In this document: in pieces, positions 29,201 to 36,228 of the stretch
How the letters are laid out: each line of letters opens with the position of its first letter
Position numbering within the stretch: the first letter of the stretch is position 1
Assembly (NCBI RefSeq): GCF_028464145.1
Contig: NZ_JAQPCG010000008.1
Coordinates: forward strand, 186,001-250,000
Reading direction: 5' to 3'
Length of the DNA stretch: 64,000 nucleotides
Source of the DNA: Maribacter sp. PR1
GTDB taxonomy: Bacteria > Bacteroidota > Bacteroidia > Flavobacteriales > Flavobacteriaceae
Notes under the pieces: model-generated
Database searches by the model: none
Told to the model about the DNA's origin: nothing
What the model saw: the letters and a program-made list of their open reading frames with translations, nothing else
Position numbers and translations under genes: made by a program

Positions 29201-29502
29201 AACACCTTTTCCAAAACGTTTTCTATAAGTTCCTCTTTTACCTTGACCGTAACTTGACGTTCCAGGTCTACAACCTTTATTTTATAGACGAACCTAAATT
29301 CGGTACTGTTTTCAATCTTATCAATAAGCTGGTCTATGGATACGTTCTTTAAGTCCAACGTAAGTTTGGTTCGCTGTCCATAGGAAGTGTTCGCCTGCAT
29401 TGTTAAAAGTGCAACGAACATGAACAGCACGCTAAGTTTCATTTTTAAATCAAATTTCAATAAGGGATAGGGGCTTCTTGTATGCTTAAGAAGTTTTTTC
29501 AT
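26233..29502 (-). CDS. SusC-like TonB-dependent outer-membrane transporter with STN signalling domain
   Basis: A 1089-residue protein. After the export signal (about 20-42, ending SYGQ) comes an STN domain (about 45-115), which contacts a FecR-type anti-sigma factor. A carboxypeptidase-regulatory-like domain follows (GKVVDEFGTPLLGTTV), then the SusC-type TonB-proximal sequence DEVVVVGYGTQKK and the plug (LDGVPYYGDLNDIS, SAIYGSRGSNGVILVTTK). A long beta-barrel ends in GLTLGF. It imports oligosaccharides using TonB energy. The STN domain and the adjacent FecR and sigma genes make this a signalling transporter, so substrate binding probably switches on its own locus. It is complete and uninterrupted. 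Confidence 0.97.
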   Translation of the reverse strand: MKKLLKHTRSPYPLLKFDLKMKLSVLFMFVALLTMQANTSYGQRTKLTLDLKNVSIDQLIDKIENSTEFRFVYKIKVVDLERQVTVKVKEELIENVLEKVFGNTSTAYSIIDRQIFLTEKKDLDSIGKPRVLSKPLQYAITGKVVDEFGTPLLGTTVAVKGTTQGTTTDFDGNYSLTIDDPDAILQFSYVGYVTQEIEVGNQTIINVKLLPDNAKLDEVVVVGYGTQKKSDVTGSVTSVAQERLDLVPNRNIAQVLQGALPGVTIRQTTAGAVGEQTIIVRGRNSILASNDPLIVLDGVPYYGDLNDISVNDIASLEVLKDASASAIYGSRGSNGVILVTTKAGVKGKTKINYQGKYGIQEPINLPVFLTGREFYDFKSTRNAELLTDTEIANYEAGLETDWIDLSLRTGYTQSHNISMTGGSDNTKYYIGGNFLDVQGLSVTDQYQRISGRVNIDTKITDWLDFGTRSQFTYDDRGGYNIDYEAVFEINPLLANPFDENGDINLFPWPEFPDENPLEAENYEDEDYSNQIVSNNYINVTFPFLKGLNYRLNTGIRRRWSERKTYAGSNTVVGIANSGYAYLSSTEFKNNVVENILTYNKEFGKHNVFVTGVYSYEENEQYFEELTAINFPNDEFTYFGISQASSIESQNDYQRTALISQMLRLNYSFNNTYLLTLTGRRDGFSGFGPDNKWGIFPSVALGWNISREPFLENSTTINQLKLRLSWGINGNQAVDPYSSITRLRDRNTLSGEQSLVGYVPSVIGDKDLGWESSETYNLGLDFGFFNNRIFGDVNLYETNTSDLLLNRTISSVHGINQVTQNIGETQTRGLELSLSVVPWVTQDFNWKISGNFATNKNKIVSLYGYLQEDGEEINDLANAWFVGEPIRVNFDQKMIGVWQLGEEEAAAVYDRVPGDAKIEDVDDNGVLDDKDRQIIGQRDPKYTWGLSNAFQYKNLGLEIFFIGSHGATRHNNLLRDNTAAEIRRNVLKKNWWTPDNPTNEYFRNNDEVRGGSIYEDASFIRLKDVTLSYNFPEKVLSKIKLDKLQLFASGRNLLTITDWTAGDPELELPSSQAGILPLQRELTLGLTLGF

Positions 29503-29684
29503 ACTTTTATAGTGTTAAATTGTGGTTATTCTCCTAATAATCACTGCAACTCAATCGGGAAATGTGCAACCATTTTCCGATTTTTTTATTTCTTCAATTC
29601 TCAAAAATCCGAAGAAGTAAAAGAGTGATTTTTTGTATTTGTAAGGGTTGGTTTTTATCTCATTGGCATTGTAATTTTAAGTTG

Positions 29685-30806
29685 TCAGTAAATAGTTATT
29701 TGGTTCTTATCTATTTTAAAATCAATGTTATAGGTAGTTTTCAAATTTTCAAGGACTTTGATAAGCGGGTCGTCTCCAAAACTGGCATTGAATTTCTCGG
29801 ACGACAGTCTTTTGTTATTGTTGACAATGACCACATCGTAATGCCTTTCCAACTTTTTAAGAATGTTTTGGAATGTCATGTTCCTAAACACCAGGTCTCC
29901 ATTCATCCAGGATGTATAGATGCCTGTGATCACTTCCCTGGTATCAATATTATGGGCTTTTTTGTCATAGCTTCCTTTGAACCCGGGTTTTAGTAGTACG
30001 GGTTCCTGGTTTCCCCCATCGCTGTTTAATTGTACTGAACCTTCCACCAATACAACGTCGGATGTCTCGTCTTCCGGATATGCTGTAACGTTGAACGTTG
30101 TCCCCAACACCCGTATATTCAGGTTATCCGCATTCACTATAAAAGGGTGGGCAGAATCTTTTTTGACTTCCAAAAATACCTCTCCGGTCAGGGAAATCCG
30201 TCGCTCCATACCCGGCAAAAATCGGACGGGGTATTTAAGCGAGGAGCCTGCATTTAAATGTGCTGTTGTACCATCGGACAATTGTATCCTGAACTTTTTG
30301 CCGTAAGGAACTCTGAGGGTATTGTACACCAGTTCTTCGGAATCAGCTTCATTAGGATATACCAACTGATTTCCATGCTGGTTGGCTATAATGTTTCCCT
30401 GGTTATTCTTTATTTTGATCGTGGCATCTTCCGAAATAATTTTCGTCTTTCCATTTTCCATTTCCAGGGTAATGGAATTTTCCTTTGGGATAAGCGGGGT
30501 TTCCTTACTTGAATTTATTATAGCTGTTTTAAAAAAATACCCCGCCCCCAGAAGTAAGATCCCAATGGCCGCATATTTTAGGAATTGTTTTGCCCATAAT
30601 CTTCTGGTGTTCTCTTTGCTGATTTCCTTTTGGATGTTTCCTAGAATGACTCTTTTTTGGTCATCGGATACTATGGAATCGCCTCCTTCTTCCCCATCGT
30701 TTTTCTGGAAACTGTTGTAATACTTAAAAAGTATTTTTTCCTCTTCGGGAACGGTTTTGCCAGAAAGGTATTTTTCCACCAGATGTAAGAACCGTTCTTT
30801 ATCCAT
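29685..30806 (-). CDS. FecR-family anti-sigma factor
   Basis: A 373-residue inner-membrane protein. The cytoplasmic N-terminal part (about 1-75) would hold the sigma factor. One membrane segment lies near residues 78-92 (AAIGILLLGAGYFF). The periplasmic part has the FecR domain (YNTLRVPYGKKFRIQLSDGT, LNAGSSLKYP, FIVNADNLNIRVLGTTFNV) and a C-terminal DUF4974-like domain (MTFQNILKKLERHYDV). It relays the state of the SusC STN domain to the ECF sigma factor encoded upstream. The gene lies between the sigma and susC genes on the same strand, the usual order in Bacteroidota. Confidence 0.95.
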   Translation of the reverse strand: MDKERFLHLVEKYLSGKTVPEEEKILFKYYNSFQKNDGEEGGDSIVSDDQKRVILGNIQKEISKENTRRLWAKQFLKYAAIGILLLGAGYFFKTAIINSSKETPLIPKENSITLEMENGKTKIISEDATIKIKNNQGNIIANQHGNQLVYPNEADSEELVYNTLRVPYGKKFRIQLSDGTTAHLNAGSSLKYPVRFLPGMERRISLTGEVFLEVKKDSAHPFIVNADNLNIRVLGTTFNVTAYPEDETSDVVLVEGSVQLNSDGGNQEPVLLKPGFKGSYDKKAHNIDTREVITGIYTSWMNGDLVFRNMTFQNILKKLERHYDVVIVNNNKRLSSEKFNASFGDDPLIKVLENLKTTYNIDFKIDKNQITIY

Positions 30807-30961
30807 TTTTAATGATCCGCACCTTATTTGTGTGCTTCAATAGTATAGTGTTGTCATATCCTTGCATCCCCTAGTCATAAATCCATTTTTTTTTATAAAT
30901 GAATGTTAAACACCAATTGGTGGCCCATAAGAAAGGTGTCCGGAAATGTCAATAAGAAGAT

Positions 30962-31546
30962 TTAAAAGGGCAACGCGGATATAAAAACCAAACCGAGCAG
31001 ACCACCTATCGAGGTTCGTAAGACAAAAAGTGCTTTGGTGATATGGTTCTCGACCGTTTTTGGGGAGATGTTCAATCTACTCGAAATTTCCTTATGGCTC
31101 AGTTGCTCGTCCCGGCTCATTTTGTAGACTGCCCGGCATTTTTTTGGTAACTCTTCTACAACTGCATCGACCTTTTGCGCAAGTTCTTTATAAAGTATTT
31201 CACTTTCGGGATTTTCGTAGGTGCAACGCTGTTCCAGGTTTTCAAAAAGTTCCGGCCTTAAATTTTTTCGGTTTTTTCGAAACTGGTTGAAAACCTGATA
31301 GCGGACACTTGAAAAAAGATAGTTTTCCAGAGAAACCTTTATTTCAAGGTTTTTCCTATTTTTCCATATCCCGATAAAAACATCCTGTACAATCTCTTCA
31401 CAGATTTTTTTGTCCTTTAAAAGATTAAAGGCGGATGTAAAAAGGGGTTGCCAGTAGGTATTGAACATTTTATTGAAAGCATGCCCATCGTCTTGCTTTA
31501 ATTGCGAGACTAATAATTTGTCATCTTCAAGACTGGAATTGGCCAC
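30962..31546 (-). CDS. ECF RNA polymerase sigma factor (FecI/SusC-linked type)
   Basis: A 194-residue sigma-70 family factor. Region 2 is seen as FNKMFNTYWQPLFTSAF and CEEIVQDVFIGIWKN; region 4 as QLSHKEISSRLNISPKTVENH followed by ALFVLRTSI. It would be held inactive by the adjacent FecR protein until the SusC STN domain signals substrate. It heads the minus-strand unit sigma-FecR-SusC-SusD-phosphoesterases. Upstream on the same strand, at 31566-31573, is TAGATTTG, a match to the Bacteroidota -7 element TAnnTTTG, though no convincing -33 TTTG lies at the right distance. Confidence 0.95.
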   Translation of the reverse strand: MANSSLEDDKLLVSQLKQDDGHAFNKMFNTYWQPLFTSAFNLLKDKKICEEIVQDVFIGIWKNRKNLEIKVSLENYLFSSVRYQVFNQFRKNRKNLRPELFENLEQRCTYENPESEILYKELAQKVDAVVEELPKKCRAVYKMSRDEQLSHKEISSRLNISPKTVENHITKALFVLRTSIGGLLGLVFISALPF

Positions 31547-31754
31547 TTCGGTTTAAATTGGTATCCAAATCTATTCAAAGAACATGTAGTTATCTGGACT
31601 TAATTTTTAAGTAATTGTTAAGAATAGGTTCTTTTCCGGAAAATGTATTAATAAAAAAGAATTTCTTGAAAGGAACTATCCCCAAGGCAGAGCCATAGGG
31701 GTATTTCACTCGTCTCATTTTGACCCAAAGGTCAAAAATCGAAATTCTGTTATT

Positions 31755-31860
31755 TGGATTCCCGTTTTCGGTTCGACTTCGCTCACCGACCGTACGGAAA
31801 TGACAGATTTATCGGAAACCCCGACGCAGAGCGTCGAGGAATTCTTTTCGATTAAATCAA
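31755..31860. repeat. Dispersed-repeat-like intergenic element
   Basis: This stretch contains GGTTCGACTTCGCTCACC (from 31770) and a GC-rich hairpin CGACGC-AGA-GCGTCG near 31823-31837. It resembles two short motifs inside the type ISP fragment at 58963-58988 and 59334-59362, all built around a CTxxGCTCA core after a (T)TCGxCT or TTGACT start. It lies between the end of the PUL and the recombinase. No open reading frame is associated with it. I take it as a member of a short interspersed repeat family, on modest similarity. Confidence 0.45.
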
Positions 31861-31873
31861 GTGGATTCCGCTG

Positions 31874-32088
31874 TACCCCTCTTTTTCTTGGGTAGTCAAC
31901 TATTTAGAGAAAGGCAAGTTCACACCTGTTCATGTTAGGTCATTACAGGCCAAGGTAGGAACCGGTGACAAGGTACTTTCTTCCATACTGAACATCTCCC
32001 CAAAAGATTCGTTAGTTACACCACGGATGTTTCCAAGACCAAGCTTGACACCAAGCAACACATACTAATGCTCATATCCTTACTTTAG
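31874..32088 (+). pseudogene. Unrecognised gene remnant with frameshift, faintly Xre/ParS-antitoxin-like
   Basis: One frame reads like protein (NYLEKGKFTPVHVRSLQ, GTGDKVLSSILNISPKDS). A shift after about position 32023 restores a second protein-like stretch (DVSKTKLDTKQHILMLISLL) ending in a stop. The order of helix-turn-helix-like ILNISPK followed by KLDTKQHIL..ISL recalls the N-terminal part of Xre/MbcA/ParS antitoxins, which normally pair with a RES toxin. No start codon, downstream domain or toxin is present. It would be a decayed fragment beside the recombinase. Identity is a guess; the disrupted coding character is what the sequence shows. Confidence 0.35.
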
Positions 32089-32451
32089 TTTAACGTGCGA
32101 TAAATTACCAATACATGGTAGTCGAACCCCGGGCAGTCTTGTCGCAAAGATGGAAAAACTATATTTCGTCAGTAAATGGCTTTTAGTGCCGAATTATAAG
32201 CTTATCTAAATAACATTTTTTTCAAGCTTTTAAAAACTCCAATTCTGAATTATTCAATTTCGATTGTCTCCTTATACAGGGTGATTTATCAATAATATTC
32301 TTAATATCCTCCTTCAAAAAGTTTGAACTCTGTCCTTTTGAGGTCACTGGGAGGAAACTCCAAATAAAGGGAAAACCTTGCAAAATCTATGATTTGCAGG
32401 GTTTTGTCGTTTTTGGACCATCCTTTTAATTGATTTGATTTGGTTTTAAAT

Positions 32452-32501
32452 GTCAACAAATCGGTCAACAACAATTTGACTCGGTCAACAGTGTTGACCG
32501 A
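32452..32501. promoter_or_regulatory. Cluster of GTCAACA boxes with a 21-bp palindrome upstream of the recombinase
   Basis: TCGGTCAACA occurs at 32461-32470 and again at 32481-32490, exactly two helical turns apart. An inverted copy follows at 32492-32501, so the last two form a perfect palindrome around a single G. A shorter GTCAACA lies at 32452-32458. The cluster ends 60 bases before the recombinase start. Such arrays are typical of arm-type binding sites or an autoregulatory operator of an integrase or its accessory DNA-binding protein. Confidence 0.65.
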
Positions 32502-32560
32502 ATGGCCAAAAACAGAAACCATAGTTGATTTGACTTTCATCTTAATGTTCAACCTTAAAA

Positions 32561-33823
32561 ATGACAACTATGAAAACGTCACACACTTTTTCAATCCTGT
32601 TTTGGATTAATTCCTCAAGAGCAACAAAAGGCAAGGCAGAGCTATTTGCCCGGATTACCGTAAATGGTAAACGAGCTAATATTGGCCTAAAAAGAAAAGT
32701 TCCCGTCAACCAATGGGATGTTAATGCCAAAAAAGTCCTGGGCAATTCGTCCGTGGCCAAACAAATCAATACTCATATTGGTCAGGTCCAATCAAGAATT
32801 TACGATATCTATCAAGAGCTTAAATATAAAAATGAGGTCATCACCGCCCAATTGATCAAATCGATCTACAATGGTGAGGATGATAATTCAAAAACGTTGC
32901 AGGAAATTCTGAAATATCACAACAAGAAAATTGAAAACACCCTTGCACAAGGTACTATCAGAAATTTTGGAATCACCGAAAGCTACATTAACCGCTTTCT
33001 AACCAAAAAACGAAGGACAACCGATATCTACTTGAAACAACTGGACTATAAGTTTATTTCCGACTTTGAGACATACCTCTGTGGATATTACCCAAAAGGA
33101 CATCCAAAGGCGATGAGCCATAATACGGTCATGAAACACCTACAAAGGCTACGTAAGATCATCACCCTGGCCTATCATTTAGAGTGGATTGATAAAGATC
33201 CGTTTATACGTTGGAAACCCACCTGGGAAAAAAGACAGCGAGAGTTCCTATCCGAAAACGAACTGTCGAACCTGGAAACGTACAACCTCCCTGTTGACCG
33301 ACTGGACAGGGTCAGGGACCTGTTTGTTTTTAGCTGCTATACCGGTCTTAGCTATTCGGACATTATACGGTTGTCCCACGACCAAATCAAAAAAGGGATC
33401 GATGGCAGAGACTGGATCATCACTAAACGACAAAAGACCAAAACGCCCGTTAAGGTTCCTGTTCTATATAAGACGCAGCAATTGATCGACAAATATAAAA
33501 ATCATCCCGTTACCCAGATCAGCGGAACGTTATTGCCCGTGATCACCAATGAAAAAACAAACCTTTACCTGAAGGAAATCGCAGAAGCCTGTGGTATCAA
33601 TAAAAACCTGACCTTCCACATGGCCAGACATACCTTTGCAACAACAGTGACGTTAAGTAACGGTGTCCCTATAGAAACCGTTTCAAAACTGTTAGGGCAT
33701 ACAAAAATAGCCACCACCCAGATTTATGCAAGGGTCCTTGACAGTAAAATCAGTGAGGATATGGAGGCCCTTAGTGCTAAGTTGAATTTGAATTCGGGAC
33801 AAAGGAACTTTGAAGAAAAATAG
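32561..33823 (+). CDS. Tyrosine recombinase / integrase, Bacteroidota mobile-element type
   Basis: A 420-residue site-specific recombinase. The N-terminal arm-binding domain (ARITVNGKRANIGLKRKV, VNQWD) and SAM-like core-binding domain (about 105-210) precede the catalytic domain. The active site shows HMAR (H353, R356), LLGH (H380) and the nucleophile Y389 in TQIYAR. The first catalytic arginine is replaced by Ser (S264 in YTGLSYSD), as known for IntDOT of the CTnDOT family, so this is not a sign of inactivation. An alternative start is the ATG at 32570. It is intact and follows the GTCAACA box cluster. It probably integrated an element at the tRNA site whose 3' fragment lies at 35.87 kb. Confidence 0.93.
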   Translation: MTTMKTSHTFSILFWINSSRATKGKAELFARITVNGKRANIGLKRKVPVNQWDVNAKKVLGNSSVAKQINTHIGQVQSRIYDIYQELKYKNEVITAQLIKSIYNGEDDNSKTLQEILKYHNKKIENTLAQGTIRNFGITESYINRFLTKKRRTTDIYLKQLDYKFISDFETYLCGYYPKGHPKAMSHNTVMKHLQRLRKIITLAYHLEWIDKDPFIRWKPTWEKRQREFLSENELSNLETYNLPVDRLDRVRDLFVFSCYTGLSYSDIIRLSHDQIKKGIDGRDWIITKRQKTKTPVKVPVLYKTQQLIDKYKNHPVTQISGTLLPVITNEKTNLYLKEIAEACGINKNLTFHMARHTFATTVTLSNGVPIETVSKLLGHTKIATTQIYARVLDSKISEDMEALSAKLNLNSGQRNFEEK

Positions 33824-33830
33824 CATTAAT

Positions 33831-33953
33831 TATATCGTTGTGGCGGCAGATCACATATCGTTATAAATAAGCAATTTTAAGCACTTCCTTCACACTGCTC
33901 TCTTTAATCCGCTATGGGTGGTATACTTTGGCCGCCCTATACAACGTGATATA
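33831..33953. repeat. Imperfect long inverted repeat just downstream of the recombinase
   Basis: The left arm (33831-33847: TATATC, GTTGT, GGCGGC in order) is mirrored at 33931-33953 (GCCGCC, ACAAC, GATATA), with small insertions between the blocks on the right and about 80 bases between arms. It begins 8 bases after the recombinase stop codon. It could be a transcription terminator-like fold, a small transposable element or part of the attachment region. No gene lies inside. Confidence 0.45.
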
Positions 33954-34027
33954 TCTTATTGTCTGGTAGTTATATTCGAATATATTTAGACCCGGTCTGA
34001 TTTGTAGGTTTTAGTATTGCTAAATAT

Positions 34028-35293
34028 TCACATAAAATTTGCAAATTCCTTTTTGATATCATTTCTTACCTTCTCCGGTATTTCCAATTCATTTGTAATA
34101 CCTTCCCAATTGTCTATAGCCTCTTGTGTTTGCTTGATTATTCCTTTGGGATTTTTGATGGCAAAAGTGTCCGAAATGGTCAAGACATCCTCCAAGTCAA
34201 TTTCTGTTCTTTTATTGTTGACGGACAATGCCCTGGATATTTTTAGATAAGTAGCATTAATATTCAATGGATACGTGATATCGTATGCCGGTGCCAAACC
34301 CCAGGAATCCGTTTCCCTGTTATATAAAAAACTGTGATTCTTTAGGTGGTCGTCTATATTCGCAAAAACAAGATTAAACACCATTCGCTTGAACAATTCC
34401 TGGATATCCTTATAAGGTACTTTAAGGTTCAAAGCCAACTTGAATACATTTTCATAACTCGCATTGTCTGTTTTTTTGAAATCCCAACCCGTCAAACCCG
34501 TTGCTGTCAATACATGTTGTTTTTCTCCGTTTTGCCTATCATAACGTAGGGTTGCAAAATGTTTATTTTCAATTAACTTTGAGGGCATCATTTGGATTCC
34601 TACCCCTAGGGCCATTAGATAATATGCATATTCTATCTTTTCTTTGTTATAGCCCCATTCTTCGTTCATGCATAACTTTACCAAATAGTGATTGTATGCG
34701 TTTGAACACTCTATATCTCCTGGGATTATTTTCCCAGTTTCCTTATGTTCTGAAATCAAAATTTTTGGGCGTGCACCACCTGCGGAGGTTCCTATTTTGA
34801 AAACATTTAAAAGTGCTGCATCATTTAATGCTACTGCGGCCGTTTCATTTTTTAAATCCAACACTTTATTCAATACACCGACCATTTCATTAATGTTGAT
34901 CGTTGATGATTTGGGGATATTAGCCATAGGACGGTATTCCAATGCGCCCATACCACGATTGGAAACATAGGTCAATAGTTCCAAGGGTGTGATTTTTTTA
35001 AATTCTTTGTTTTTAGCTTCGAACCATTCCTTGAAGATAATGTTACCAAACATATCCGGTAAAGAGTCCGCAATCATGGGAGGTAAGCCCCTAAAGGTTT
35101 CTCCCTCAAATGTATTGAATACTTGTACAGCTTTTATCCGCTTAAATACAAAGGGGAAAATGTTGGTGTATTCGTTAGATTCTAAAAAATCAGGATTGTA
35201 TTGAAAATAGGACGCCCTTTTGTCTACATCATAGCCCAGTTTACCTATTTCTTGTTCAAACAATATAACTTCTATGATATCATTTTTAGACAT
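34028..35293 (-). CDS. hipA: HipA-like serine/threonine kinase toxin
   Basis: A full-length 421-residue HipA-family kinase. HipA kinases phosphorylate targets such as glutamyl-tRNA synthetase and drive dormancy. The fold signatures are present: an N-terminal beta-domain with FEGETFRGLPPMIADSLPDMFGN, a SAGGARPK nucleotide-binding loop, the catalytic NIDDHLKNHSF motif (D315) and metal-binding PAYDITY (D338). These align with D309 and D332 of E. coli HipA. It starts 3 bases after the stop of its antitoxin gene. Nothing suggests inactivation. It is probably cargo of the mobile region and would help retain it. Confidence 0.92.
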   Translation of the reverse strand: MSKNDIIEVILFEQEIGKLGYDVDKRASYFQYNPDFLESNEYTNIFPFVFKRIKAVQVFNTFEGETFRGLPPMIADSLPDMFGNIIFKEWFEAKNKEFKKITPLELLTYVSNRGMGALEYRPMANIPKSSTININEMVGVLNKVLDLKNETAAVALNDAALLNVFKIGTSAGGARPKILISEHKETGKIIPGDIECSNAYNHYLVKLCMNEEWGYNKEKIEYAYYLMALGVGIQMMPSKLIENKHFATLRYDRQNGEKQHVLTATGLTGWDFKKTDNASYENVFKLALNLKVPYKDIQELFKRMVFNLVFANIDDHLKNHSFLYNRETDSWGLAPAYDITYPLNINATYLKISRALSVNNKRTEIDLEDVLTISDTFAIKNPKGIIKQTQEAIDNWEGITNELEIPEKVRNDIKKEFANFM

Positions 35294-35296
35294 CTT

Positions 35297-35560
35297 TTAG
35301 TATAAGGAGTTTATATCATTAGACTTTTCAATATCCTTTAATGCTAGATATAGATTGCTTAATAAATCGAAATGATTTGCAATTTTTAATACGGTGTCCA
35401 AGGTTGCGTTTTTTCCATTCTCAAATTTTTGAATGGTATATCGAGAGATATCCAATGCTTCGGCTAATTCCTCTTGGGAGATTTCGTAACTTTGTCTTTT
35501 CTGCCTACAAAGTTCGCCTAATTGCAGTTTTACATCCTTTATTGTAACAGCATTAATCAT
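35297..35560 (-). CDS. hipB: HipB-like HTH (Xre) antitoxin
   Basis: I choose the ATG at 35560, giving 87 residues; the frame also has a GTG at 35581, but that codon falls inside a putative operator. The helix-turn-helix is clear (YEISQEELAEALDISRYTIQKFENGKN), followed by a short helical tail (LDTVLKIANHFDLLSNLYLAL). HipB proteins neutralise HipA and repress the pair as dimers bound to palindromic operators. The gene precedes hipA by 3 bases, the normal order. Two 18-bp operator-like repeats lie directly upstream. Confidence 0.9.
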   Translation of the reverse strand: MINAVTIKDVKLQLGELCRQKRQSYEISQEELAEALDISRYTIQKFENGKNATLDTVLKIANHFDLLSNLYLALKDIEKSNDINSLY

Positions 35561-35564
35561 TTTT

Positions 35565-35623
35565 TGTTTATTATAATACACAAATATAGCTAAATTTAGT
35601 ATGATTGTGTATTATAGTACACA
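35565..35623 (-). promoter_or_regulatory. Two operator-like 18-bp repeats upstream of hipBA
   Basis: Read on the gene strand, TGTGTACTATAATACACA (35606-35623) and TGTGTATTATAATAAACA (35565-35582) agree at 16 of 18 positions and each is nearly palindromic. They are 41 bases apart (about four helical turns), the arrangement expected for cooperative binding by a HipB-type repressor. The proximal copy lies only 4 bases before the antitoxin ATG, so binding should block the transcript start or ribosome access. Confidence 0.6.
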
Positions 35624-35868
35624 TTTATTACAATTTTATAACTTTACTCATTTGAACAAAAGCAATTAAATTAAGGAGCTGTCTCATTTGCTAACGAACT
35701 GGCGTATGAACATTTGTTGATCGAGGTTTGAATATTAGGGATGGATATACTTGATACGAATCCGAATTTATTATTATTCATCTTATTGATAGGCCAACTA
35801 CCTTTTAGTTTTCTGGAATCAGTCCTGTCAGTGAACATAATTTAATTTTATTGTATTCAATCCCAACA

Positions 35869-35912
35869 GGCTCATAACCCGAAGGTCACTGGTTCGAGTC
35901 CAGTTCCCGCTA
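35869..35912 (+). other. 3' fragment of initiator tRNA-Met, probable attachment-site duplicate
   Basis: The 44 bases from GGCTCATAACCCGAAGG to the discriminator A reproduce the 3' part of an initiator tRNA-Met. They contain the CAT anticodon in its loop, the 3' anticodon stem, the variable loop, a complete T-arm (ACTGG TTCGAGT CCAGT) and the 3' acceptor strand TCCCGCT-A. The 5' half is absent: the preceding bases do not form a D-arm or acceptor partner. Such fragments arise when an element integrates into a tRNA gene and leaves a duplicate of its 3' end. An intrinsic terminator follows immediately, as after a real tRNA gene. Confidence 0.75.
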
Positions 35913-35926
35913 TTAGAGAACAAAGG

Positions 35927-35955
35927 GCTTCCGAAAAATCGGGAGCTTTTTTTTT
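35927..35955 (+). terminator. Intrinsic terminator after the tRNA fragment
   Basis: An 8-bp stem (GCTTCCGA / TCGGGAGC, one G-U pair) with an AAAA loop is followed by nine T residues. It lies 15 bases after the tRNA-Met fragment and is probably the original terminator of the target tRNA gene. Confidence 0.85.
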
Positions 35956-36228
35956 CTACGGGTAAAACAAATATTGGAATAAAATAATTTTAAAAGCTTT
36001 AGATTTATTGTCTAGTATACTATCTCCCTACCAATTCACACAAAGTTTCACGCAACTTTTATGATATATGAATTCTACCAAGTTACCTTAGACTTCTTGT
36101 AAATAGTTGTAAGGTAGAAAAAAGGCAGTGTACATTAAGGAGGTTTCTAGTTTTGCCATTTTTCTTTCACTATCAACAGACAGGTACGTTATGGAATTAA
36201 ATAATCTGGACGGATACCATTTTGGGAT
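35956..36228. other. AT-rich spacer without recognised features
   Basis: Between the tRNA terminator and the relaxase remnant no coding frame of protein-like character was seen. A weak inverted repeat (ACCTTA ... TAAGGT) occurs near 36087-36116. Confidence 0.5.

Noticed and set aside
32452-32501. A CRISPR-like repeat array
   Set aside because: The repeated unit is only 7-10 bases, spacings are 10-20 bases and no cas genes are in the window.
32301-32567. 88-codon minus-strand frame upstream of the recombinase
   Set aside because: It runs through the GTCAACA box cluster and has no family resemblance; more likely regulatory DNA.
32561-33823. Recombinase judged inactive because the first catalytic Arg is Ser
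   Set aside because: The same substitution is known in active IntDOT-type recombinases, and the other active-site residues are all present.
35869-35912. A complete tRNA-Met gene
   Set aside because: Only the 3' half from the anticodon loop is present; no D-arm or 5' acceptor strand can be formed from the preceding bases.
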